Source: an uncultured Planctomycetota bacterium (lineage in GTDB: Bacteria; Planctomycetota; Phycisphaerae; UBA1845; UTPLA1). From it: DNA of 41,205 bases. A program made the position numbers and the translations under genes. Position 1 is the stretch's first letter. Each line of letters opens with the position of its first letter. The stretch lies in the NCBI GenBank assembly GCA_900696465.1, contig CAADGE010000047.1, forward strand, positions 1 through 41,205, read 5' to 3'. Below are positions 34,507-41,205 of this stretch, one piece after another. Under the pieces are notes generated by a model. That model saw nothing but the letters and a program-made list of their open reading frames with translations, searched no databases and was not told the DNA's origin.

Positions 34507-36345
34507 ATGTATCTCTCGCTTCTATTCTGGTTCGGCCTGATCCTGCCGGGCTACATGGTCATTCGACACATCGTCCCGGGACAGCTTCGCTGCGGTCTTC
34601 CCGGCGCTATCGCGCTGTCATGGCTCGCGATGATGGCGATTCTCTCACCGGTATCGATTCTCTGCTACGTCTTCGGGGCGCCGCTCTGGATCTTTTCTGG
34701 TGCCTGCCTGCTCGCCGTCATCGCGTCTGTCGTGGTGATGTTTCGTAGGCGGTGGTGGGGGCAACTCGGCGGCCTGCTCGCCGCTGCCGCCTGCATTGAA
34801 CTTGTCATTGTCTTGGCAGATCTCTTTCTCGGCGCCTGGATCGGCGCATTCTTCGGCGGTGACGCGCTTGTTCATCTCGCCAGAATCCGATACCTGCTCG
34901 ATCACTGCGTCCTGTCAAACGTGGACCCGTTCATCGCGCAGCCGCATTTCTTCCCGATCTACCACACCAACCTGTTGCACGCACTCTACGCAGCCGCCAG
35001 TCAGCTCACCGGCATCGACCCCTACAGCGTCTGGTTTGTCAGTCTGGCCTGGGGCAAGCTCCTGATCGTCTGTGGCGCGTACTACCTGGCCTGGCGAATC
35101 TTCGACCATCCGTGGGCCGGCTGGATCGCCGCGATCTTCGTCGTCGCTGCCCGCGGGACGGTCACCTTTACGATCTACCCCAATCAACTCGCGCCGTTCT
35201 GGCTGCTGCCGGTGATGTTCGGCGTGGCCATCGGCGCCGTGCGCGAGGGCTTCGATCGGTGGACCGTTGTCCTGCTGGCCGCCGGCTCGCTGGTCCTCGG
35301 GCAACTGCACGGGCTTTATGTGATCTTCGCGATCATGCTCCTGGGACCGGTTCTCGTGGTCGTGGCCATGCTACGATTTTCCCGATCTAGACCCGATCGA
35401 GTGCACGCGCTGCTGGCGGTGCTCGTACTCGCGACCGGGTTACCGTTTGTCGTCATAACGCAATGGAAGACGGTCTCACCGCCGCTGCCCGAAAAAGTGG
35501 ATGGCTCACTTGTACGGGTGACAGCAAACGATCCGGCTTCCGGGTTCATTCCTGCGGGAGATCGCTGGCTCCTGCGCGATCCCAAAGTTGTGGCGGAGTC
35601 GATCGGCGGCCTGCCGGGCGTGATGATTCTCTGCGCTGCTGTGCTTCTGGGGATCACCGGCCCTCGACGACTGGAAGTGCTGCTGATGCTGGGGATCGTG
35701 GCGCCTGGCGCTGCGGTGATGTTCATCCCGCCGGTCTGTGCCTTCCTGTTGGAAAGAGCCGGAGAGGGATGGATCCTCCAGCGATTGGATGTGGTCTTCC
35801 AGATCGGGCTTTGCGTGATAGCAGGTCCTGCTGTAGGGCTGAGTCTGCACACATGGATGCCGCACCGTGCTATTCGCGTGGGGTTCGTCGCCCTGGTGCT
35901 GCTGCTGGCTGGCTGTCTCTCCGGCGGCGCCGATGCCTGGACCTGGCGCGAGGTTTATACCGTCGCCAAGAGTCCGTATGCCGCGCGTACCTCCGCACCG
36001 CGCGCCGTGATCATGATCCGGGAGTTTCTTGCGGAACACATGCCACCGGGCAGTGTCGTATTGACCTCACCGGTGATGGGGATGCAGCTTGTACAGGCAT
36101 ACGACTGCCACATCGTGGCATCGATCAGCGCCAGCAACGGTGTGCCGGACATGCAGGAGCGCCTGCGCGATCTGATGAGGATGCTGGCCGGTGATACCCC
36201 GTGGGAGGAGCGTCGCCGTCTGCTGCACAAGTACGAGGCGCGCCACTTTTTCCCGCATGAAACTCCGATCGAGTGGACCGTCGGCCACGTCGAAGCGCAC
36301 TGGCTGATGCGCCCCTTCATCCTGGCCAGACTTAAGCTGGACTGA
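34507..36345 (+). CDS. Large polytopic membrane protein, GT-C-like
   Basis: 612 residues beginning directly after the stop of the preceding GT2 gene. About 11 to 12 hydrophobic helices fill residues 1-475; the C-terminal 135 residues are soluble and include PRAVIMIREFLAEHMPPGSVVLTSP. The loop AFFGGDALVHLARIRYLLDH and HFFPIYHTNLLHALYAAASQLTG resemble the first outward loop and HxxYH-type segment of GT-C/oligosaccharide-transferase-like proteins, in which an acidic residue near the first loop is catalytic. I infer a lipid-linked-sugar-dependent glycosyltransferase, but no diagnostic family motif is certain. It converges with the VCBS protein gene 22 bp downstream. Confidence 0.7.
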   Translation: MYLSLLFWFGLILPGYMVIRHIVPGQLRCGLPGAIALSWLAMMAILSPVSILCYVFGAPLWIFSGACLLAVIASVVVMFRRRWWGQLGGLLAAAACIELVIVLADLFLGAWIGAFFGGDALVHLARIRYLLDHCVLSNVDPFIAQPHFFPIYHTNLLHALYAAASQLTGIDPYSVWFVSLAWGKLLIVCGAYYLAWRIFDHPWAGWIAAIFVVAARGTVTFTIYPNQLAPFWLLPVMFGVAIGAVREGFDRWTVVLLAAGSLVLGQLHGLYVIFAIMLLGPVLVVVAMLRFSRSRPDRVHALLAVLVLATGLPFVVITQWKTVSPPLPEKVDGSLVRVTANDPASGFIPAGDRWLLRDPKVVAESIGGLPGVMILCAAVLLGITGPRRLEVLLMLGIVAPGAAVMFIPPVCAFLLERAGEGWILQRLDVVFQIGLCVIAGPAVGLSLHTWMPHRAIRVGFVALVLLLAGCLSGGADAWTWREVYTVAKSPYAARTSAPRAVIMIREFLAEHMPPGSVVLTSPVMGMQLVQAYDCHIVASISASNGVPDMQERLRDLMRMLAGDTPWEERRRLLHKYEARHFFPHETPIEWTVGHVEAHWLMRPFILARLKLD

Positions 36346-36367
36346 TGGTCGCCGGCGCGTGCAGCGG

Positions 36368-37822
36368 TCACGGAGTCAGCCGCGTCAGGATGATGAACTG
36401 GTCATTGGTGATGCCTTCTCGATCGAGCGGTGCAATGATATCCAGCAGTCCGTCGCCATTGAGATCGGCGAAGGCCGTGCGACCGATCGTGGCGACTGGA
36501 TTGGTCGTCATGATGATGAACGGCTGCCAGTAATTCTGGATGTTGTTGCGCCGCTCGAAGCCGACCATCTGTCCGTTGGCGGTGATGAAGCAGTCGAGCT
36601 TGCCGTTGAGGTTGAGATCAACGAGTTGTACCTGATTGATGATCGCCCCGTTTGTGACCAGGCCGAGATTGAAGACACGCCAGGGGAAATTCTGCACGCG
36701 GACCAGGCCGGGTCCGGGATTCTCGAACCACTGGATGATGCCAAGCTGCTGATGTACCGCGACCACGTCGATATCGCCGTCGCCGTCGATGTCGCCTACC
36801 GCGATGAAATCCGCGCCGGGCACCTGGTCGTCACCGGGCTGAAGCAGTTCACGCTGCTCGCCGATGATGTTGCCCGCCCAGTTGCCAGCCGCCACGGCAC
36901 CCGCTCCGGCCTCCACGAGCGGGTTGATCAGCCAGCGAATGTTGCTTGAGAGGGCGGTGGGAAACGTAGCAACCACGTCGAGATCGCCGTCGCCGTCGAT
37001 GTCAGCCAGTCGCAGCGACTTGAAAGGTGGGGCCTCGGAGATGATTGGGAAGGTCGCGGCAAAGTCCGGACCGAGCCAGGCAGCGCCGTTGCGCGCTGCG
37101 GCTGGTCCCGGGTTCTGGAAAAGGTAAATTCGCTTGGTGGCGGTGTTGCCGCCGCTGGCAACCTCGTTCGACCCGAGAACAATGTCCGGTCCGTTGACGC
37201 CGTCCATGTCGCCGACAGCGAAGTCGGTCAGGCCGGTGTCGTCGTTGGCCAGGAAGAAGGTCGGATCGATCACCGCTTGTTGCCATGCAACGGCATCAGC
37301 CGGGTCCGCCGGTGCGAAGAGCAGCACGACCGCGCCGCGCTTGTTCGCTCCGACCACCGGGATGATCCCGGTGTTGTTTACCAGCACGGCGATATCCAGG
37401 CGGCCGTCCTGATCGAAGTCAGCCACCTGCACGTCGTACATGATGGAGATCGGCACCTCGCCGGCGATGGAGAAGGTGTTGAAATCGTCCGTACCCGGAA
37501 TCCGCAGATGAAGCTGGATCGGCTGACTCTCGGCAGAGCCGGAGACGAAATCCGTCAGGCCGTCGTTGTTGAAGTCCGCTGCGACAATCACTCGAGCGCC
37601 GGCGGTGGATTCGAACTCTGGATCGAGCCTTCTCGCGGAAAACAGCGGGCCGGCGATGGCCGCGGGTTGGGTTGCCGTCGGCGTGGTCGTTCGATCCGTT
37701 GTACCGCCGGGCCCCCAGATGCCGCCGGGGCCGAAAAGGAAGTACAACTCGGTGCAGGCGGCGGACAGGCACAACAGGCCCGCCAGCGCCAACAGGGGCA
37801 GAATTCGGGCGCAAGGACGCAT
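36368..37822 (-). CDS. Exported FG-GAP/VCBS-repeat protein, likely seven-bladed propeller
   Basis: 484 residues from the ATG at 37822 (GAGGGA about 9 bases upstream); a TTG at 37837 is less likely. The N-terminus is a signal peptide ending in LLCLSAAC, which may be a lipobox, so a lipoprotein is possible. Seven repeats carry the calcium-loop pattern D-x-D/N-x-D/N-G-x-x-D: ADFNNDGLTD, ADFDQDGRLD, GDMDGVNGPD, ADIDGDGDLD, GDIDGDGDID, VDLNLNGKLD and ADLNGDGLLD. Seven such FG-GAP/VCBS units would close a beta-propeller. A Thr/Pro-rich linker (about 45-60) follows the signal. Extracellular or outer-surface binding function inferred; ligand unknown. Same strand as, and 111 bp after, the membrane protein gene. 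Confidence 0.87.
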   Translation of the reverse strand: MRPCARILPLLALAGLLCLSAACTELYFLFGPGGIWGPGGTTDRTTTPTATQPAAIAGPLFSARRLDPEFESTAGARVIVAADFNNDGLTDFVSGSAESQPIQLHLRIPGTDDFNTFSIAGEVPISIMYDVQVADFDQDGRLDIAVLVNNTGIIPVVGANKRGAVVLLFAPADPADAVAWQQAVIDPTFFLANDDTGLTDFAVGDMDGVNGPDIVLGSNEVASGGNTATKRIYLFQNPGPAAARNGAAWLGPDFAATFPIISEAPPFKSLRLADIDGDGDLDVVATFPTALSSNIRWLINPLVEAGAGAVAAGNWAGNIIGEQRELLQPGDDQVPGADFIAVGDIDGDGDIDVVAVHQQLGIIQWFENPGPGLVRVQNFPWRVFNLGLVTNGAIINQVQLVDLNLNGKLDCFITANGQMVGFERRNNIQNYWQPFIIMTTNPVATIGRTAFADLNGDGLLDIIAPLDREGITNDQFIILTRLTP

Positions 37823-37933
37823 GGCTTCATCCCTCAACGGCGAGGTGGTACACGAAAACTCGCGCGATGGGTCGTCGCGCTTCTCGACAGGCCGGCATGA
37901 AGCGGTCCCGCGCCGGGCCGCAACCGCATCGAC

Positions 37934-39328
37934 CTAGCCGATCACGGGAAGAGACGTTCCGCCGGACGCGCCGGCGCCTCCGCTGCCTGAACCGCCCGGC
38001 GGCGCGCCCGGCGAGGGCGGCGTCGCGGTTTCGTCGGTCAGGTCATCGAGATAGACGTCTTCCATGTCAGTGGCATCCACCTCACGGCGAAGCAGGAGGT
38101 AGATGATCGTGTTTGCGCAGAAGAAGTAACTGACGGCCACGGCGGCGACGAGGCCCCAGACGCCGTAGACCCAGCCCTTGATGAGAAACTGCCCGAAGGC
38201 GCTGAAGTGGGCCAGTTTGGTTTCACCGAAACTCCCGTAGAACGTGGTATCGCCGCCGATGAGTGCTGGCGCCTGCCAGATGGCGTCGAGCTTCGCGGCA
38301 CGTGGCGCGTCAGAATCGGCCTGAAATGCGCCGCCCAGGTTCATCGACAGCCCCAGGAAAAAGTGCACGGACCAGAGCATGATCCGGGCAAGCAGCTTCA
38401 CGAATGCCAGACAGATGGCACCATGTACAAGGGCGGATAAATAGTAAAGAGCGGTCCGCCAGGGCCGTCCGAAGACGTAGGCCCCGATCCGGCTCAGGGC
38501 GTCAAAGGCGTCGGAGTTCTCTACGGCGATCGTGGGAAACGACATGCCGAAGCCCGCGGCCAGGCCGATCAGGAGAAACGCGATCGCCAGCCCCAGCAGC
38601 AGCGCCAGGAAGAACAGCAGCCCCACGAACACCTCGCCGATCGCGGGGATCGCGCCGATCAGGCCTCCCAGCAGGAGAAGCACGCCAAAAAGAACGACCA
38701 TGACGATCGGCAGCACGGGCGCAGCGGCAAAAGCCAGCATTTTTCGGCAGGCGAAGGACATGGCCTCACCGTAGGTGATGCGCTCATCGCGTGCGGCGTG
38801 CAGGGCGGCCGTTCGGCAAAGGGCGCCGCCGAAGAAGCCCCAGATCAGCAGGGAGATCACACCGAACAGCAAGGCATAGAGCCAGTGCATCGAGACCAGC
38901 CAGACCGCACCTAGAAGACCCTCGCGAATGCCGCCGAGTACGCCCGCCGGGCTGACATTGAGCACGGCGTCGATTAACTGATTGACCGTGGCCATCGCAT
39001 GGTGAAGTACGAGTGAGAAGCAACCGATGCGGCTCACCTCGCCGCCTTGGGAGAGATTCTCGAGCCACTGCAGGGTCGCGGCTCGGTCACCGCCTCCAGC
39101 GATGAAGACGGCCAGCTCGTTCATTCCGTGGGCATCAATAGCCGGCTGCGAGGATGCCACCCAGAAGAAATCGAGGAGTCGCCCGGCGAGGTAGGTCAGC
39201 AGAATGCCGACGAAAGCGAAGACCAGCTTGTTGACGTGGATCGCCTGGCGAAAGCTACGGAATACGTGGATGAAGTTGAAGCACTCGGACCAGTGGATCC
39301 GTCGCAGTTCCTGGGGGGCCTCAGCCAT
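37934..39328 (-). CDS. Conserved-type polytopic membrane protein of unknown function
   Basis: 464 residues from the ATG at 39328, which has AAGGA 8 bases upstream; the frame open to 39469 runs back to a predicted promoter and is untranslated leader in my view. About six to seven membrane helices: about 31-53 (LVFAFVGILLTYLAGRLLDFF), 145-172, 195-240, 245-275, 300-335 and 390-415. A cytoplasmic C-terminal tail is acidic (DATDMEDVYLDDLTDE) and ends in a Gly/Ser/Pro-rich stretch. No catalytic motif seen. It resembles general planctomycete membrane proteins of unknown role; a pore or assembly factor for the neighbouring exported proteins would be guesswork. Confidence 0.75.
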   Translation of the reverse strand: MAEAPQELRRIHWSECFNFIHVFRSFRQAIHVNKLVFAFVGILLTYLAGRLLDFFWVASSQPAIDAHGMNELAVFIAGGGDRAATLQWLENLSQGGEVSRIGCFSLVLHHAMATVNQLIDAVLNVSPAGVLGGIREGLLGAVWLVSMHWLYALLFGVISLLIWGFFGGALCRTAALHAARDERITYGEAMSFACRKMLAFAAAPVLPIVMVVLFGVLLLLGGLIGAIPAIGEVFVGLLFFLALLLGLAIAFLLIGLAAGFGMSFPTIAVENSDAFDALSRIGAYVFGRPWRTALYYLSALVHGAICLAFVKLLARIMLWSVHFFLGLSMNLGGAFQADSDAPRAAKLDAIWQAPALIGGDTTFYGSFGETKLAHFSAFGQFLIKGWVYGVWGLVAAVAVSYFFCANTIIYLLLRREVDATDMEDVYLDDLTDETATPPSPGAPPGGSGSGGAGASGGTSLPVIG

Positions 39329-39434
39329 CTCCGGTTTCCTTAACTTGAAGCGTGCCCGTGGGTTGACACGAGCCGCGCTGGATTCGCGATTTACGCCGCC
39401 ATTGCCCGTCGCGTCGAGAACATGGGCGGCTAGT

Positions 39435-39453
39435 GGAAGTCCGGCCGACTTCC
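39435..39453 (-). promoter_or_regulatory. Perfect inverted repeat just downstream of a promoter
   Basis: GGAAGTC (39435-39441) and GACTTCC (39447-39453) are separated by CGGCC. The element begins about 15 bases downstream of the predicted -10 box on the minus strand, thus near the transcription start, where an operator or a 5'-leader hairpin could act. Confidence 0.4.
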
Positions 39454-39467
39454 CTTTCCGGGTGGGC

Positions 39468-39495
39468 ATTATAGAAGGGGCGGCCTTCGGGGCAA
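39468..39495 (-). promoter_or_regulatory. Putative sigma-70 promoter of the membrane protein gene
   Basis: On the minus strand TTGCCC (complement of 39490-39495) and a perfect TATAAT (complement of 39468-39473) are separated by 16 bp. The predicted leader to the ATG at 39328 is about 130 nt. A perfect -10 hexamer in such GC-rich DNA is notable. The rest of the 240-bp gap 39329-39568 shows only a small AAGTAC/GTACTT inverted repeat near 39490-39520. Confidence 0.45.
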
Positions 39496-39568
39496 GTACA
39501 TGCCCGGAGGTACTTCACAGCCGGTCGTGGCGGATCGTTCGCCGGGTATGGTGCAGTGGAAAGGTGCT

Positions 39569-41205
39569 TTAACTGCCGAAGGGGGAAACCAGAGAGTCGT
39601 CATCCAGCGGAATCGGATCGACTGCCTGCTTGAAATGTAGACTCTGCTGCGGCATCGTGAGAGGTTGCGCCTCGCACTCATCCGGGATGCCGTTCTGATT
39701 GTCATCCTCGCTGTGGCCCGAAGCGACGTCGCAACCGTCGGGGATTCCGTTCTCGTTGCAGTCCGAGCACGAGGGAAGTCCGTCACAACAGGCGATGTCA
39801 CACTCGTCGGGCACACCGTTGCCATTGCAGTCCGTATCACACTCATCCGGGATGCCGTTGGCGTTACAGTCTTCGCTATGACAGGCGACCAGAATGCTCA
39901 GTGTAATCACGGTCGAGGCCGGCGGCTGGAAGTCGTCCATCGCGGTGATCTGTAACTGGTAAAGGCCCTCGTCGCCGCAGGCGGGCGTCCATTCGAGGAA
40001 GAGTTCGGTGACATTGCCGGTCGAGCTGCTCATGTTCAGCCCCCGTGCAACCACGTCGTCGAGATCTTCGACATCGATGGATGTCACCTGTCCTGGTTCC
40101 GGTCCGCGGAACTCCAGCATCAGGTCCAGCTTGTCGCCCAGAGTCGGATTGAGCCGCGCGATACTCTTGTGTGGCAGTCCGGATGCGATCGGCGGCAAAT
40201 TGAAGACGTCCGGCGAGGTGTCGAAGCAGAAAACTTTCCCATCAAGAAAATCGACACCGCTGTGCAGACCGGTCGGGCCTTCATAGTTCGTGCCCGGTCG
40301 ATCGAAACGCCCGATCATGAAATAATCGGTCCCATTGCCTGCGTTTGCTCCGACGGTGGCCGACAGTCCGCCGAAGCCAAGGATGCCTCCGGAAGCACCG
40401 CCGGTTGTCCATTGCATGTCGCCATAGCTGAAGGCCACGTTATTCCCGCCGCAGATGGAAGGATTCGAGCCATCCGAGATTGCGACCTGAAACGTGTTTC
40501 GTTTGTCACCGAGCTGGTCGTAGTAGCCGACCTGGGTCCAGGTAACGATCAGCGTATTTTCATCCAGCTTGTACCAGATATCACCCAGGCCGTTGCGAGT
40601 GTCCACGTCAGCCCAGAAGGGAGCCAGTATCTTGCGTTCAGCGATGGGGAAACTTGCCGGGGTGAAGCTTGAGAAAGGTCCGTCGAAAGTGATGTTCCCG
40701 TTGGCGTTGATATAAACCGAGTCATACTCAACGCCAAAAAGATTGAAGGAAAAACCCAGCTCGATCTCGGCGGACGATGTGTCGTCCGTGCCCGATGGAG
40801 GCGCGGCAAGGGTAAAAGTCTCATCCAACGGAAACAGCAACCCCACGCCCATCATCGGCTGAGCCAGACGTGGATCACCCGGCGCCAAGTCGCATTCATC
40901 CGGTATACCGTTTTCGTTGCAGTCCTCACTCTTTTCGGAGGCAATATCGCATTCGTCAGGCACCCCGTTCTCGTTGCAGTCGTGGCTGGTCCCGTCAGCG
41001 ATGTCACACTCATCCGGTATGCCGTTGGAGTTGCAATCCTCACTCTTTTCGGAGGCAATATCGCATTCGTCTGGCACCCCGTTCTCATTGCAGTCGTGGC
41101 TGGTCCCGTCAGCGATGTCACACTCATCCGGTATGCCGTTGGAGTTGCAGTCCTCACTCTTTTCGGAGGCAATATCGCATACGTCAGGCACCCCGTTCTC
41201 GTTGC
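39569..41205 (-). CDS. Surface protein: TSP3-like repeats, NIDO domain, TSP3-like repeats (5' end outside window)
   Basis: At least 545 residues; the gene enters from the right edge, since the frame stays open to base 41205 within a repeat and the GTG at 41191 is internal. Three parts, in order: (i) at least six 19-residue repeats of the type D-C-N-x-N-G-I/V-P-D-E-C-D-I-A, with the calcium-binding spacing of thrombospondin type 3 repeats; (ii) a NIDO (nidogen-like) domain at about 40170-40850, with FGVEYDSVYINANGNITF, ILAPFWADVDTRN, VTWTQVGYY and VAFSYGDMQW, followed by a region with a beta-sandwich look (VTELFLEWTPACGDEGLYQLQITAMDD); (iii) four more DCN-type repeats (39665-39890) and a short unconserved tail. 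Likely secreted and calcium-binding, perhaps adhesive. One repeat at the edge has V for E (VPDVCDI). No sorting signal is visible at the C-terminus. Confidence 0.85.
   Translation of the reverse strand, partial: NENGVPDVCDIASEKSEDCNSNGIPDECDIADGTSHDCNENGVPDECDIASEKSEDCNSNGIPDECDIADGTSHDCNENGVPDECDIASEKSEDCNENGIPDECDLAPGDPRLAQPMMGVGLLFPLDETFTLAAPPSGTDDTSSAEIELGFSFNLFGVEYDSVYINANGNITFDGPFSSFTPASFPIAERKILAPFWADVDTRNGLGDIWYKLDENTLIVTWTQVGYYDQLGDKRNTFQVAISDGSNPSICGGNNVAFSYGDMQWTTGGASGGILGFGGLSATVGANAGNGTDYFMIGRFDRPGTNYEGPTGLHSGVDFLDGKVFCFDTSPDVFNLPPIASGLPHKSIARLNPTLGDKLDLMLEFRGPEPGQVTSIDVEDLDDVVARGLNMSSSTGNVTELFLEWTPACGDEGLYQLQITAMDDFQPPASTVITLSILVACHSEDCNANGIPDECDTDCNGNGVPDECDIACCDGLPSCSDCNENGIPDGCDVASGHSEDDNQNGIPDECEAQPLTMPQQSLHFKQAVDPIPLDDDSLVSPFGS
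40927..41205 (-). repeat. 114-bp tandem repeat encoding two TSP3-like units
   Basis: Units start at 40927, 41041 and 41155 (the last cut by the window end). The two complete units differ at 3 of 114 positions by my count; the partial third differs at 1 of 51 from the first. Each 114-bp unit encodes two different 19-residue repeats (DIASEKSEDCNSNGIPDEC and DIADGTSHDCNENGVPDEC). The array continues beyond the window. Confidence 0.9.

Noticed and set aside
40852-41172. Second open frame through the TSP3-like repeats, and a possible CRISPR array
   Set aside because: The repeats are 114-bp coding units without spacers; the alternative frame stays open only because the repeat is periodic.
1-41205. 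Phage, insertion sequence, integron or toxin-antitoxin content
   Set aside because: No transposase, integrase, terminal inverted repeats or small paired ORFs with such motifs were seen on either strand.

Overview
The window reads as a GC-rich chromosomal segment of a planctomycete, probably from the Phycisphaerae side of the phylum. The best indications are the surface proteins: thrombospondin-3-like repeats built on D-C-N-x-N-G-I-P-D-E-C-D around a NIDO domain, an FG-GAP/VCBS propeller, and a HAF-repeat protein ending in a PEP-CTERM tail. No 16S gene or tRNA is present, so the taxonomy is inferred.

Layout, left to right. (1) 125-1288, minus: HAF-repeat PEP-CTERM protein. (2) 1487-23580, plus: one long, tightly packed gene string. 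It opens with ispH, continues with a three-gene iterative lipid/PUFA-synthase locus (pfaD-type enoyl reductase; a KS-AT-ACP-ACP-KR-DH megasynthase; a KS-CLF-AT-DH-DH megasynthase), and closes with the housekeeping genes dapF, ispF, cysS, ruvC, ruvA and ruvB. Four-base or shorter overlaps join ispH to pfaD, the second megasynthase to dapF, dapF to ispF, and ruvC to ruvA. (3) 23601-27672, minus: two paralogous secreted amidohydrolase-like genes and a membrane-anchored HtrA/DegP-type protease. The amidohydrolase with an intact metal site is broken by a one-base frameshift exactly at that site; its neighbour has lost most of its metal ligands. (4) 28031-36345: a methyltransferase, an unrecognised helical protein, and a glycan/protein-glycosylation group: GT2 plus DUF2304-like partner on the minus strand, diverging from a TMTC-like membrane/TPR protein, a second GT2 and a GT-C-like membrane protein. 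(5) 36368-41205, minus: a seven-repeat VCBS propeller protein, a polytopic membrane protein with a recognisable promoter, and a repeat/NIDO surface protein cut by the window end.

The most interesting system is the pfa-like locus. Its order (ER, then KS-AT-ACPs-KR-DH, then KS-CLF-AT-DH-DH) matches the arrangement known from terrestrial myxobacteria rather than the marine gammaproteobacterial pfaABCD order, but it lacks the C-terminal acyltransferase (AGPAT) domain and has only two ACPs, nearly identical at DNA level. It sits inside a housekeeping operon and shows no phosphopantetheinyl transferase nearby. The enzymes together would load malonyl units through two AT domains, extend on the ACPs with KS/CLF, reduce with KR, dehydrate/isomerise with PKS-type and FabA-type DH domains and saturate selectively with the trans-acting ER. 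The product cannot be read from the sequence: a long polyunsaturated acyl chain is the leading guess.

Gene starts were chosen from Shine-Dalgarno spacing, overlaps and family length; several are marked as uncertain.
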